This document shows, piece by piece, positions 44,077 through 53,048 of a stretch of DNA of 64,000 nucleotides (its first letter is position 1; each line of letters begins with the position of its first letter). The notes under the pieces were generated by a model. The model searched no databases, had not been told where the DNA came from, and saw only the letters and a list, made by a program, of their open reading frames with translations. Location: positions 2,666,001 through 2,730,000 of the forward strand of contig OY969905.1 in NCBI GenBank assembly GCA_963704455.1, given 5' to 3'. This DNA is from DASTCZ01 sp963704455. GTDB taxonomy: Bacteria; Acidobacteriota; Terriglobia; Acidiferrales; UBA7541. The position numbers and the translations under genes are program-made.

Positions 44077-44385
44077 TCAGCTTTCCTTGCTCTCCGGCTG
44101 GGGCCCCGCAATTGCCGACCGCAACACCTTTACCTTCACTTGATCCGCGATGCGCAGCTGAATCGCGTCATCTTCCAGGCCAACGATCGTCCCAAAAACT
44201 CCGCCGTTCGTAATCACCTTGTCGCCATTTTTCAACGCACTGAGCATCGCCTGCGTCTTCTTCTGCCGCTTCTGCGCGGGCAGGATCAGCAGCACATAAA
44301 AAATCACCATGATCAGGAGAATGGGCAGGAAGCTCGCAAACGGCCCCAGAGACTGCGCATCAACAGCCAGAAGATTCAGGATCAT
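44077..44385 (-). CDS. yajC: Preprotein translocase subunit YajC
   Basis: 102 aa from the ATG at 44385, which places a single helix at PILLIMVIFYVLLILPAQKR near residues 21-40, as in other YajC. The cytoplasmic part has LKNGDKVITNGGVFGTIVGLEDD, the family hallmark. It sits 31 bases before secD, in the standard yajC-secD-secF order. Confidence 0.93.
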   Translation of the reverse strand: MILNLLAVDAQSLGPFASFLPILLIMVIFYVLLILPAQKRQKKTQAMLSALKNGDKVITNGGVFGTIVGLEDDAIQLRIADQVKVKVLRSAIAGPQPESKES

Positions 44386-44577
44386 TTTGAACGCCCCACT
44401 CGCGTTTCGCGAACGCCGCCACTTGTTTTGCGGCCCCACCCGAGAGCCGCCCCAAGACCATACCCAAAATCTTAAATTAGAACAGGAATCCTGCCGCTCC
44501 CCGGACGTAGAGAGGGCAGGACGGTTCCGCGCCTTGCGGGGAACGCCTGGTGGGCCAGCCTTACTTACCCGCGGGAA

Positions 44578-45738
44578 CTATCCGGGGCCCGCAGCCAGGC
44601 GCAACCTTAACTCGGAGGAGAATTCCGACAGGTCCCCAAACACGATAGCCTGCCTGATTCGCTCCATCAGGTCAAGGTAAAAGTGGACGTTGTGGTGGGT
44701 CGCCAGGACCGCCCCCAGTATCTCTCCGGCCATAAATAAATGCCTCAAATACGCCCGCGAATAGCGCTTGCACACGGCGCAAGAGCAGGCCTCGTCGAGC
44801 GGCTTTGCGTCGTCCGCATACCTTGCCTGACGGATTAGCAGCCGCCCCGCAGACGTGTAAATGCATCCGTGCCGCGCGCTCCTCGTCGGCAGCACGCAAT
44901 CCATCATGTCAATCCCCAGCCGCACGTAATCCGGGATGTCTTCCGGCTTTCCTACCCCCATCAGGTAGCGCGGCTTCCCGGCGGGCAGTAGCGGCGTAAC
45001 TTCCGCAGTCATCTCGCACGTCAGTGCATGCGGCTCCCCCACCGCGAGCCCGCCCAGTGCGTATCCATCAAAATCCAGCTCGACCAAATCCCGCGCGCTC
45101 TGCCGGCGCAGCTCAGAAAATGTCCCGCCCTGCACAATTCCAAAGAGCGCCTGCCCGCCTTCCGCGCTTTGACTCCCATTTTCTCCGCCGCGTGCGCCGG
45201 TTTTCTTTGCAAACGCCCCGCGCGACCGCCGCGCCCAATCCAGAGTCCGCGCCGCGGCTTTTCGCGCCCGCTCCTCGCTCGCCGGATGCTCGATGCACTC
45301 GTCGAGCACCATCATAATGTCCGACCCCAGCGCCACCTGAATCTCCACCGCCTTCTCCGGCGTCAGCAAATGTTCCGAGCCGTCGAGGTGCGACCGAAAC
45401 GTCACGCCCTCATCCGTCACCTTCCGCAAATCCGCCAGACTGAAAACCTGGTAGCCGCCCGAATCCGTAAGGATCGCGCGCGGCCACGCCATAAATTTAT
45501 GCAGCCCGCCCAATTTGCGGATGAGTTCGTGTCCCGGACGGAGATAAAGATGGTAGGTGTTGCCGAGAAGAATTTGCGCGCCCAGCTCTTCGAGCGCCTC
45601 TTGCATCATTCCCTTGACGCTCGCCGCAGTCCCCACCGGCATAAACGCAGGCGTGTCCACCGCGCCGTGCGGCGTGTGCATCCGCCCCAGCCGCGCGCCG
45701 GACGGATCCGTTTTCAGCAGCTCAAAGCGAAATCCCAT
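44578..45738 (-). CDS. tgt: Queuine tRNA-ribosyltransferase
   Basis: 386 aa. Catalytic and binding blocks: LTDSGGYQVFSL, YALGGLAVGEPHALT, MGVGKPEDI and the nucleophile region GIDMMDCVLPTRSARHG. The zinc site is CSCAVCKRYSRAYLRHLF. It exchanges guanine for preQ1 at the wobble position of GUN anticodons. It is longest-upstream in the tgt-yajC-secD-secF order that is widespread among bacteria. Confidence 0.95.
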   Translation of the reverse strand: MGFRFELLKTDPSGARLGRMHTPHGAVDTPAFMPVGTAASVKGMMQEALEELGAQILLGNTYHLYLRPGHELIRKLGGLHKFMAWPRAILTDSGGYQVFSLADLRKVTDEGVTFRSHLDGSEHLLTPEKAVEIQVALGSDIMMVLDECIEHPASEERARKAAARTLDWARRSRGAFAKKTGARGGENGSQSAEGGQALFGIVQGGTFSELRRQSARDLVELDFDGYALGGLAVGEPHALTCEMTAEVTPLLPAGKPRYLMGVGKPEDIPDYVRLGIDMMDCVLPTRSARHGCIYTSAGRLLIRQARYADDAKPLDEACSCAVCKRYSRAYLRHLFMAGEILGAVLATHHNVHFYLDLMERIRQAIVFGDLSEFSSELRLRLAAGPG

Positions 45739-45797
45739 CGCGCCAGTCTACTAGCATGGCACGACGCCTGCGAATTCTGTGATTCACAAAAAATGCC

Positions 45798-46559
45798 TTA
45801 TGAACTAAAGGCCGCTGCCCATCCAACTTTTGCGAGGACCCAGACCAACCAGATTCCAATTACGACGCCAAATGCGCTGCCTTTGGAAATCTTGCGCGGA
45901 TTCGCCGCCGAAAAACCTATAGCAAGAAGCGCCAAGCACCAAAACCAGAAGATGTCCAGCGAACCACCCAGGGACACAAGCCACTTCGGCGCCGTCGAGG
46001 GAAGAAACGCCGCCAGGCTTGTCGCTGCCATTCTCGAAGGATCCGGACTTATTTCTCCCGCGGGCTTCAGGTATAAGATTATCCCCGTCAGAATAAACGC
46101 TAGAAGTGTGGGTACCAACGCGTGGACAATAATCCCAAACGCCGTTGAGAACTTCAGGCTTGCACCCTTGAGCAGGTTGAATCCCAGCCAGTACGCCAAC
46201 GCCATGATCAATGAAAGAATGGGGATCCCGATGGCTCCACCACCCCAGGCAGCGAAGGGAGCAATCTTGACTCCGAATGCTACCTGTTGCTCCTTCTGCT
46301 CCTCTGTCAATTGAGAGGCTCGCGAACTGCTTTCGATTTGTGCGCGGATCATGGTGGCCCAATCCAATTTTTTTACAACCAGGGCCACAACCCCAAGGTT
46401 CAAAATTATCAGGAGTACCATCGGCACGATCCAACTCGGCTTCCGCGCGATATCCTCAAACGTCGCCCCGGGACTGAACAGAACCCCAGTCACTCGCCCG
46501 AATGCTCCGATCTTCGCTTGCTCTCCCCCTGGTGCTGGCGCAACCGCAGTGGTTCCCAT
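45798..46559 (-). CDS. YIP1-family membrane protein
   Basis: 253 aa. GRVTGVLFSPGATFEDIARKPSWI opens the protein (in pieces VLFSPGATFEDIA), followed by five or six hydrophobic helices: VPMVLLIILNLGVVALVV, GIPILSLIMALAYWLGFNLL and VPTLLAFILTGIILYL. It is the YIP1/DUF1282-like family, of unknown role in bacteria. It is monocistronic or linked to tgt by a 59-base gap. Confidence 0.8.
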   Translation of the reverse strand: MGTTAVAPAPGGEQAKIGAFGRVTGVLFSPGATFEDIARKPSWIVPMVLLIILNLGVVALVVKKLDWATMIRAQIESSSRASQLTEEQKEQQVAFGVKIAPFAAWGGGAIGIPILSLIMALAYWLGFNLLKGASLKFSTAFGIIVHALVPTLLAFILTGIILYLKPAGEISPDPSRMAATSLAAFLPSTAPKWLVSLGGSLDIFWFWCLALLAIGFSAANPRKISKGSAFGVVIGIWLVWVLAKVGWAAAFSS

Positions 46560-46641
46560 GGCAATCCCTCCAATTTAAAAGTGAGCGAGCCGTCCGCTGC
46601 CCGGTATTACGGCCTATTTTCAGGAAAGTTTCAAGCTGGAT

Positions 46642-47442
46642 TCACGCCGGCAGCGCCGGCACCGCCGCCAGCAGCGCCTGTGTGTAAGGATGCGTCGGCC
46701 GTGTCAGCACTTTCTCCACCGGCCCTTCTTCCACAAACCGCCCCGCTCGCATCACCGCCACGCGCGTCGCAATCTGCGCCACCACCGGCAGGCTGTGCGA
46801 TATCAGCAGGTAGGTCAGCGAAAACTCGCGCTGCAGCCGCGCGAACAATTCCAATATCTGCGCGCCAACGGATACATCCAAGGCCGACACCGGCTCATCC
46901 GCCACCACCAGTTTCGGACGCATCACCAGCGCCCGCGCAATCCCAATCCGTTGCCGCTGCCCGCCGGAAAATTCGTGCGGATAGCGTTGCGCCGCCGCGC
47001 CATCCAGTCCCACAGCCGCAAGCGTTTCGCTCACCCGCCGCGCGCGCCCGTTGCCGCCAAGCTGCGGCTCGTGAATCGCCAGAGGCTCGCCCACAATCGC
47101 GCCAACCCGCATCCGCGGATTCAGCGACGAAAACGGATCCTGAAACACCATCTGCATCCTCGCCCGCAATCGCCGCAACTCTTCCCCGCGCGCCGCGCGC
47201 AAATCCGCGCCCTCAAATTTAATTTCGCCCGCATCCGGTTCGATCAGCCGCAGCAGCATCCTCGCCAGCGTCGTCTTCCCGCATCCCGATTCGCCCACAA
47301 TCGCCAGCGTCTCGCCTTGCTCCAGCGCCAGACTCACGCCATCCACCGCCAGCCTGCGCGCCTGCTCCTCGCCGCCAAATCGCTCCGCTGACGCGGCGAA
47401 ACTTTTCCGCAACTCCCGCGCTTCAAATAGTGGCGTCGTCAC
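46642..47442 (-). CDS. Oligopeptide-type ABC transporter ATPase, OppF-like
   Basis: 266 aa from GTG at 47442, with GGGAG upstream and a GTGA overlap with the methyltransferase stop (47439-47442). Walker A GESGCGKTTLAR, signature FSGGQRQRIGIAR, Walker B LVVADEPVSALD and the H-loop LISHSLPV are all intact. The C-terminal Cys-containing oligo_HPY extension is cut after HPYTQALLAAVPALPA. No permease or solute-binding gene is nearby, so partners lie elsewhere. Confidence 0.88.
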   Translation of the reverse strand: MTTPLFEARELRKSFAASAERFGGEEQARRLAVDGVSLALEQGETLAIVGESGCGKTTLARMLLRLIEPDAGEIKFEGADLRAARGEELRRLRARMQMVFQDPFSSLNPRMRVGAIVGEPLAIHEPQLGGNGRARRVSETLAAVGLDGAAAQRYPHEFSGGQRQRIGIARALVMRPKLVVADEPVSALDVSVGAQILELFARLQREFSLTYLLISHSLPVVAQIATRVAVMRAGRFVEEGPVEKVLTRPTHPYTQALLAAVPALPA

Positions 47443-48227
47443 TGCTTCTCCCCCACAATGCACAGCGTCGTCACCGAAAATTCCAGCCCGCCGTTTTCCT
47501 TCCGCCGCGGACGCATCCCCGCCGCATCATCTTCAATCGTCGCCTCCAACAGTTTTCGCACCTCGTTGTAAACCGCCGACCCCGGCTCCGCGTTCACCAC
47601 GTGCATCCAGCTATCGAAATCGCGCGGCCGCGCCGACTGCTCTTCCTTCCGCACGCGCAATCCCGCCGCCGCAAATAATTTTCGCAGTTCGACTACGCTC
47701 AAGCATTGAGTGTGCGAAGGATCGCGCGTCTTCTCGATGCGTGTGTTCGCCTCCGCGTTCGCGCCTTCCGGCACGATAATGTCGCGGATCGCCACGCGCC
47801 CGCCCGCTCTCACCACGCGCGCAAGCTCCGCAAGTATCCGCGGAATATTCTGCATGTGGTGCAACGCAAACCCGCACGTCGCCGTGTCAAATTGCGCGCC
47901 GCCAAACGGCATCCGCCCCGCATCGCCGCACGCAAACGCGCACGCTCGCGTCACCTCTCCCACCGCCTTCCGCGCACGCGCCAGCATTGCGGGGGTCAAA
48001 TCCAATCCCACAACAAATCGCACGCGCCCAGCGAGAGCCCGCGCAAACGTCCCCGGCCCGCACGCCAAATCCAGCGCGCGCCAGCCCCGCGCGTCCGCGC
48101 CCTCCGTCGCCAGCTCCGCCAGGCGGTTCGCCTCCTCCACGCGCTGGTTCAGCACAAACGCCGAAAAATTTTCCGCCGTCTTCGTAAATCTATCGCGCAC
48201 GAGATCGTGTTGGTCGGATTCTTTCAT
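47439..48227 (-). CDS. Class I SAM-dependent methyltransferase (UbiE-like)
   Basis: 262 aa. Motif I LDLACGPGTFARALAG (near 50-65), VGLDLTPAML as motif II acidic region, CGFALHHMQN and GGRVAIRDIIVPEG as motifs IV-VI. It resembles UbiE/MenG or small-molecule methyltransferases. It lies between two oligopeptide-type ATPase genes and overlaps the OppF start, so translation is coupled. Its substrate could be the cargo or a related compound; this is inference. Confidence 0.85.
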   Translation of the reverse strand: MKESDQHDLVRDRFTKTAENFSAFVLNQRVEEANRLAELATEGADARGWRALDLACGPGTFARALAGRVRFVVGLDLTPAMLARARKAVGEVTRACAFACGDAGRMPFGGAQFDTATCGFALHHMQNIPRILAELARVVRAGGRVAIRDIIVPEGANAEANTRIEKTRDPSHTQCLSVVELRKLFAAAGLRVRKEEQSARPRDFDSWMHVVNAEPGSAVYNEVRKLLEATIEDDAAGMRPRRKENGGLEFSVTTLCIVGEKQ

Positions 48228-48248
48228 CTCAAATCTCCACGGCCTTCG

Positions 48249-49349
48249 TCACACCAAAACGCATCTTGCCTCATGCCCAGCCCCCGCCGCGCGCATCTCC
48301 GGCACCGCGCGCGTACACTCCTCCACTCTCTTCGCACATCTCGGCTCAAACGCGCATCCCGGCGGCAGCGCCGTAAGCGCAGGCACCGTCCCCGGAATCG
48401 CCACCAGCTCTCCGCGCTTCAGCGTCGGCGACGCGCGCAACAATCCCTCCGTGTACGGATGCCGCGGCGCGCGCAACACTTCCGCCGCCGGCCCTTCTTC
48501 CACTACGCGCCCGGCATACATCACCGCCACGCGGTCCGCCACCTGCCCCACCACCGCAAGATCGTGCGTGATGAATAGCAGCGAGAGCCCCAGCGTCCGC
48601 CGCAACTCGGCAAGCAATTCCAAAATTTGTTTCTGCACTGTCACGTCGAGCGCCGTAGCCGGCTCATCCGCAATCAGCAATCTTTGTATGCCATGCAAAC
48701 TCCGCTCGCCCTCGGCAGAATCCCGCGAGCTATTCTCATCCGTCTCTCCCGCCGCAATCGCCATCGCGATCAGCGCCCTCTGACGCAGCCCGCCCGAAAG
48801 CTCGTGCGGATATTGACGCGCGCGCACCTCCGGCTCCGGCACCGCCGCGCGCTCCAGCGCCGCAATCGCGCGACGCTTCACCTCCGCGCCCACCATTCTC
48901 GGATTGTGCGCGCGCACCGCCTCCGCCACTTGCTTCCCCACGCGCATCACCGGATTCAGCGCCGTCATTGGCTCTTGAAACACCATCGCAATCCGCCGCC
49001 CGCGAATCCCGCGCCACTCTTTTTCGTCATGCACCGCCGCAAGATTCACCGCCTCTCCACGCGTCGCATACTGCCCGGCGCCAGCATGTTGATACAGATC
49101 ACCACTCCCGATTTGTCCCGCCTCTATGTTTCTCCCTCCAAGCAACGCCTCGCCCTTCACCCGCGCACCCTCCGGCAACAATCCCATCAACGCCAGCGCC
49201 AGCATCGTCTTCCCCGACCCCGACTCGCCCACCAACCCCAACGCCTCGCCAGGCTCAATCCGCAGTGACACTTCACTCACCGGCCGCACCCATCCGCCCG
49301 CCGTGGGCAGTTCCACCGTCAAGTTGTTGAGGGCGATTAAGGGCGCCAC
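48249..49349 (-). CDS. Oligopeptide-type ABC transporter ATPase, OppD-like
   Basis: 366 aa. Walker A GESGSGKTMLALAL, signature LSGGLRQRALIAMAIA, Walker B LLIADEPATALD, H-loop LFITHDLAVV and the C-terminal GCAFEPRC..C..C region. An insertion of about 20 polar residues (ETDENSSRDSAEGERSLHG) separates the signature from Walker B, where the normal proteins have only a few; this is unusual. It is 21 bases upstream of the methyltransferase start. Confidence 0.88.
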   Translation of the reverse strand: MAPLIALNNLTVELPTAGGWVRPVSEVSLRIEPGEALGLVGESGSGKTMLALALMGLLPEGARVKGEALLGGRNIEAGQIGSGDLYQHAGAGQYATRGEAVNLAAVHDEKEWRGIRGRRIAMVFQEPMTALNPVMRVGKQVAEAVRAHNPRMVGAEVKRRAIAALERAAVPEPEVRARQYPHELSGGLRQRALIAMAIAAGETDENSSRDSAEGERSLHGIQRLLIADEPATALDVTVQKQILELLAELRRTLGLSLLFITHDLAVVGQVADRVAVMYAGRVVEEGPAAEVLRAPRHPYTEGLLRASPTLKRGELVAIPGTVPALTALPPGCAFEPRCAKRVEECTRAVPEMRAAGAGHEARCVLV

Positions 49350-49373
49350 GGATTCATGATAGAACGTAATTCA

Positions 49374-49907
49374 ATGCAAAGCACCGACTACGATCGATGC
49401 CAGGAAAGAGTCCGCCAGCTTGCCGCACTCCCGCTACCGAGGACCTTGGGACCAGCACGGAAGTACAAACTTCTTGTGACGATCTTGGCCGTGTCCTTCA
49501 TGCTTGTTGTCACGTTGTCGGTTCTCAGAGGGTTTTTGTCCCATGACGTCGACAAATTCAACCGATGGGGCCTTTCAATAATCTGGATAGCTGGGTATTC
49601 GACTTTGTTTTGTGTGCAGTTTTTCGCACTGACGGGAACTCGAAAAGTACTGAAGTGGGGGACGCCCGGCGTCGCCCGCGTACTCTTCGCAAAGTCAACG
49701 AAGAAAAGAACCCAAATCGAGTACTCCTACGAGACCTCGCCCGGCGTCCCTTTTCGTGGTGGCGGATTTGTCCTGCGCGGACAAGTCCTGCGGGAAGGCA
49801 TGCCCATCGTTATCTGTTACCTCCCCGATCGTCCGGAGCGAAGCGTCCTGGTTGATTGTTCCATCTGGAAGATTGAACTCCTGGGCGAACCAAAAACATC
49901 TGCTTAA
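49374..49907 (+). CDS. Hypothetical membrane protein
   Basis: 177 aa from the ATG at 49374; 49356 is an alternative. Two membrane helices (LLVTILAVSFMLVVTLSVL and LSIIWIAGYSTLFCVQFFAL) are followed by a cytoplasmic-like beta region TKKRTQIEYSYETSPGV and YLPDRPERSVLVDCS. The arrangement of two helices plus a small beta domain resembles DUF3592-like proteins. Codon use looks less GC-biased than its neighbours. Divergent from OppD. Confidence 0.65.
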   Translation: MQSTDYDRCQERVRQLAALPLPRTLGPARKYKLLVTILAVSFMLVVTLSVLRGFLSHDVDKFNRWGLSIIWIAGYSTLFCVQFFALTGTRKVLKWGTPGVARVLFAKSTKKRTQIEYSYETSPGVPFRGGGFVLRGQVLREGMPIVICYLPDRPERSVLVDCSIWKIELLGEPKTSA

Positions 49908-49945
49908 CGAAAACAAGGGAACGGACTTGATCGTATGGGCTGCAC

Positions 49946-50548
49946 CTATCGGTCCGCAACCGGTATCACAAACTTCAGCGCGGTATGCGTCGCCGAAAAT
50001 CCCACAACCTTCACATCCTTCAACCCCGCCCCGCGCCCCGCGCTAATCACACCCACTTCCGTAATCTCTTTCCGCCCCTTCGGATAAACAATCCACAGCG
50101 CGCCCTCAGGCGCCAGCGAATTCGCCAGCGCGCGCACGCGTTTCAGCTGTGCCGCGCTTTCCGCGCCGAAGAAAATCAATTCGCTCCCTCGCCCAATTTT
50201 TTCCGAGCACTCGGCCAATGCGTGCAATCTCTTCAGGAAATCCGCATCCTTCACGCCCAGCACAACCGCCTTCCCGCCCGGCTTCACCCCAATCTTCTCG
50301 ATCACGCTCTTCGGATGCAGGATCTTGTCCGCCCACTTTTCCGAAGCCGCGCCCAACTCAAAGACAGCCTCGCCCTCCGCAAACCGCACCCGCAGTTCGC
50401 CTTTCACCGCTTTCGCCGCCTTGATCTCCACGAACGGAATCTTCAGCCGGAATTCCCCGCGAAAAAGTATCTCGCTCGTCTCCAGAAGTGCTTTCCCCAC
50501 GGACGCCTGCTTCCCGAATCTCACCCTGCATTGAATTTCCGTGCCCAT
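49946..50548 (-). CDS. DUF3052-like protein
   Basis: 200 aa from the ATG at 50548 (M33 of the longer frame). The core IGVKPGGKAVVLGVKD (near 92-107) and ALWIVYPKGRKEIT (near 152) match the DUF3052 pattern, where VxWxxYPK is typical. An N-terminal extension of about 90 residues (RVRFGKQASVGKALLETSE) forms a separate strand-rich domain. Function unknown. It is 16 bases from the SRPBCC gene and so probably co-transcribed with it and marR. Confidence 0.7.
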   Translation of the reverse strand: MGTEIQCRVRFGKQASVGKALLETSEILFRGEFRLKIPFVEIKAAKAVKGELRVRFAEGEAVFELGAASEKWADKILHPKSVIEKIGVKPGGKAVVLGVKDADFLKRLHALAECSEKIGRGSELIFFGAESAAQLKRVRALANSLAPEGALWIVYPKGRKEITEVGVISAGRGAGLKDVKVVGFSATHTALKFVIPVADR

Positions 50549-50564
50549 TGTTCCGCTAATCTCC

Positions 50565-51098
50565 CTACTCTTGAATTGATACCGTCTCGCCGAATTTCTT
50601 TCCGAGCGCCTCCAGGTAATCTTCCATGGTCTTCGTCTGCCCAAATACGAACCGCGACATAAACCGAAACACGGGGTTGTACACCTCGCCTAGTTCCGTA
50701 ATCCGCAGCATTGTTCCACCATCTGTGGCCGCTATCTCCAATGTCCAAGTCCCTCCGAAGGGAAGCTTTGGATCCGCGATGCGAGTTACAACACGCCCCA
50801 CGGAATTCCCCGATGGCGCGACCGACTCCATCAACTCATACGGAATCGCATCGTGTCCCCCGCGTTCCATCCACACCACGTGCCCATCGCGGTCCGGCAA
50901 TCGCTCCACGCTCGTCACTCCCGCGCGCCAACTCGGAAATTTTTCAAAGTCCGTGATGCTTTGCCAGATCACCTCGGGCGTCTCGCGGAACCGCGCCGCG
51001 CGCGTTGCCACATGCCCCTTCGGCAGCATCGCGCCAATAATCACAACGATCACCGCAATCCCCACCAGCACTCCGATTACAATCAGCGCCCATTTCAT
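50565..51098 (-). CDS. SRPBCC-family protein with an N-terminal membrane anchor
   Basis: 177 aa from the ATG at 51098, with GGAGGGG upstream. One helix (ALIVIGVLVGIAVIVVIIGAM) is followed by a START/polyketide-cyclase-like domain: FRETPEVIWQSITDFEKFPSWRAGV and GGTWTLEIAATDGGTMLRITELG in pieces. These domains bind hydrophobic ligands. It is in the marR-SRPBCC-DUF3052 group and might be a target of the MarR regulator. Confidence 0.8.
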   Translation of the reverse strand: MKWALIVIGVLVGIAVIVVIIGAMLPKGHVATRAARFRETPEVIWQSITDFEKFPSWRAGVTSVERLPDRDGHVVWMERGGHDAIPYELMESVAPSGNSVGRVVTRIADPKLPFGGTWTLEIAATDGGTMLRITELGEVYNPVFRFMSRFVFGQTKTMEDYLEALGKKFGETVSIQE

Positions 51099-51132
51099 TT
51101 GCCCCTCCAAACTTCAGCCAGTCTTACAAACC

Positions 51133-51636
51133 TCATCCCTTTCTCTTCCGCTGGAGGCCCGCCAGCCTCGGCGGTTTCGTTTCCATGTACCGGTCTGCCG
51201 CCCGAGCTAGAATCGCCAGCCCTTCCAGCCCATGTTTTCGCTCCTCCGCGCCCATCTCCGCCAGCATTGCCCGCACCCGCCCCGCGTCCAGCACGGTGGA
51301 CGCTTCGCGAAGCCGCAGTCCCGCTTGCGTTAAGAGCAACTGCGCCCTCCTCCGATCGCGTGGATCTCGCGTCCGGCTCACATATCCGCGGCGCACCAGC
51401 CGCTCGATGTTGAGCGACATCGTCGACAGCGTGACTCCCATGTGCCGCGCCAGCCCCATCATCGTGACCGCTTCAATCCTGTCGAGATGGTCCAGGATGC
51501 TCGCCTGGTGTGCGCTCACCAGCCGTTTCGTTTCCGCGTCCCGCACATGGCGCGTGTGGCAGGCGAAAAAAATTCGCGGGTAACCCTCCATCACCTCGCG
51601 CACTGCCTCGCCTCGCCGGCCTTGGTTTCTCGGCAT
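51133..51636 (-). CDS. MarR-family transcriptional regulator
   Basis: 167 aa. The winged helix is seen at MMGLARHMGVTLSTMSLNIERLVRRGYV and RDPRDRRRAQLLLTQAGLRL. Length and dimer helices fit MarR. A candidate operator (TCAAA, 8 bases, TTTGA) lies at 51670-51687, between it and the divergent DUF2231 gene. It should repress the SRPBCC and DUF3052 genes and perhaps itself; the ligand is unknown. Confidence 0.9.
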   Translation of the reverse strand: MPRNQGRRGEAVREVMEGYPRIFFACHTRHVRDAETKRLVSAHQASILDHLDRIEAVTMMGLARHMGVTLSTMSLNIERLVRRGYVSRTRDPRDRRRAQLLLTQAGLRLREASTVLDAGRVRAMLAEMGAEERKHGLEGLAILARAADRYMETKPPRLAGLQRKRKG

Positions 51637-51660
51637 CGAATGCGATCATCCACTATATAC

Positions 51661-51687
51661 TTTGATTTGTCAAACCAAATTATTTGA
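51661..51687. promoter_or_regulatory. MarR-type operator
   Basis: TTTG (51661) and CAAA (51671-51674) frame one palindrome, and TCAAA (51670-51674), 8 bases, TTTGA (51683-51687) another, overlapping. A TATATA element at 51654-51659 is next to it and would serve as the marR -10 box on the minus strand. Confidence 0.55.
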
Positions 51688-51793
51688 GACAAGGATTCAG
51701 ATTGTCTTGCGCCATGCTCTGCGACACAATCCACGCGGATATTTCGCGTGTCTATGATCGCGATCTCCTAGAATCCTTTTGAGGGGTGCCGCC

Positions 51794-52252
51794 ATGTTTC
51801 CCGGACTTCACGCCATGCTGAATTATCATCCGCTCTTCGTTCATTTCCCCATCGCGCTGTGGCTCGCCGCGCTTCTTTACGAAGCGCTCTCCGTGTGGCG
51901 CGCGCGCGACGATTGGCACCGCACCGCGATCCGCCTCCTCTACCTCGGCACGCTCGGCGCATCCGCGGCCGTCCTTTCCGGCTCCATCGCGCAATCTTCC
52001 GTGCCTCCGGGAGGCGCGGTTCATGACGCCCTCGAATTCCATGCAACCGTAATGATCATTTCCTCAAGCCTGGCGCTCGTTCTCTGCATCCTCTGTTTCG
52101 CGAAGCGCGGCAACTTCACCGCCTCGCTCCGCCGCATCTTTCTCGCTGGACTCGTCGCGCTCGCCATCCTCACTGCCGTCGGCGCCGACCGCGGCGCCCA
52201 ACTCGTCTACCAATACGCCACCTCCGTAAATCTCCCCGCCCCGCCAAAATAA
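51794..52252 (+). CDS. DUF2231 membrane protein
   Basis: 152 aa from the ATG at 51794 with GAGGGG upstream. HPLFVHFPIALWLAALLYEAL is the DUF2231 hallmark with two His, followed by three more helices (LYLGTLGASAAVLSGSIAQ, IISSSLALVLCILCF, LAGLVALAILTAVGAD). The family occurs in respiratory or cytochrome contexts and its function is unknown. It is divergent from marR. Confidence 0.85.
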   Translation: MFPGLHAMLNYHPLFVHFPIALWLAALLYEALSVWRARDDWHRTAIRLLYLGTLGASAAVLSGSIAQSSVPPGGAVHDALEFHATVMIISSSLALVLCILCFAKRGNFTASLRRIFLAGLVALAILTAVGADRGAQLVYQYATSVNLPAPPK

Positions 52253-52294
52253 GAATGACAATGCCATCGGCTCCTGGACTAAGAGTGAATCGTT

Positions 52295-52319
52295 GTCATC
52301 CTGTGCTGAGCGAAGGATC
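52295..52319. repeat. REP-like GTCATCCTG..GCTGAGCGAAGGATC sequence
   Basis: An intergenic copy of the GTCATCCTGAGCG-type element; a shorter copy is at 57265-57287 (GTCATCCTGAGCGCAG). Such sequences are widespread in GC-rich genomes, as recalled. The 52381-52410 stretch next to it is another intergenic family (CTCCGCGTCC, TCTGCGTCTC). Confidence 0.4.
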
Positions 52320-52460
52320 AGTTCATCGCAACTACAAAACGAGCCATTGGCGACGATTCGTATGCTGCCTGAAGATTCTCCTCCGCGTCCTCTGCGTCTC
52401 TGCGGTGAAAACTGTTTATAATTCCGACCGGCTTCCCAGCAGCGTCAAGAGGTAACTTGC

Positions 52461-52973
52461 ATGCCGAATCCTTCGTCCGAAAATCCAAACGTCTCCCAAT
52501 TCGTGGACTACTTCGACAAAGTCCGCGCGCGCACTCTCCGCGTGGCAAAATGCATCCCGCCCCAAAAACTCGAATGGACCTTTAAGCCCGGCCGATTCAC
52601 CCTCGGCGATCTGCTTCGCCACCTCGCCGGAACCGAGCGCTACATGTGGGGCGAAAACGCAAAGTTTCTTCCCAGCCGCTATCCCGGCCACTCGCGCGAT
52701 CTCGCCGACGGCTACGACGCCGTTTTCGCATATGTCGCGCGCCTTCACCGCGAATCCATGGACATATTCACCGCCCTCTCCGACGCCGATCTCCAGCGCA
52801 AATGCGCCACGCCCGATGGCGCGTCAATCACACTTTGGAAATGGCTGCGCCTGATGGCCGAGCACGAAATCCATCACCGCGGCCAAATCTATCTCTATCT
52901 CGCGATGCTCGAGGTCCCCACCCCGCCGCTCTACGGCCTCACCGAAGAGCAAGTCCGCGAACGCAGCAAGTAA
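52461..52973 (+). CDS. DinB-family protein
   Basis: 170 aa. Helices with LLRHLAGTERYMWGEN (His near 52) and LMAEHEIHHRGQIYLYLAML (His-x3-His near 135-140) supply the three His metal site of DinB/YfiT. The start is ATG 52461 with GAGGTAA upstream. DinB proteins in Acidobacteriota are very common; some transfer thiols. Function unknown. A different DinB-like protein is at 23193. Confidence 0.9.
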   Translation: MPNPSSENPNVSQFVDYFDKVRARTLRVAKCIPPQKLEWTFKPGRFTLGDLLRHLAGTERYMWGENAKFLPSRYPGHSRDLADGYDAVFAYVARLHRESMDIFTALSDADLQRKCATPDGASITLWKWLRLMAEHEIHHRGQIYLYLAMLEVPTPPLYGLTEEQVRERSK

Positions 52974-53048
52974 CTGTGTGGCCGCAGCAGATCAGCGGGC
53001 TCAGCGAACGAATTGCGCAACAAAGTGGAGTAACATTGAGGGAAGCGA

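Noticed and set aside
45028..46314. 428-codon open frame over tgt and the YIP1 gene
   Set aside because: Antisense to a confident tgt gene; no domain recognised.
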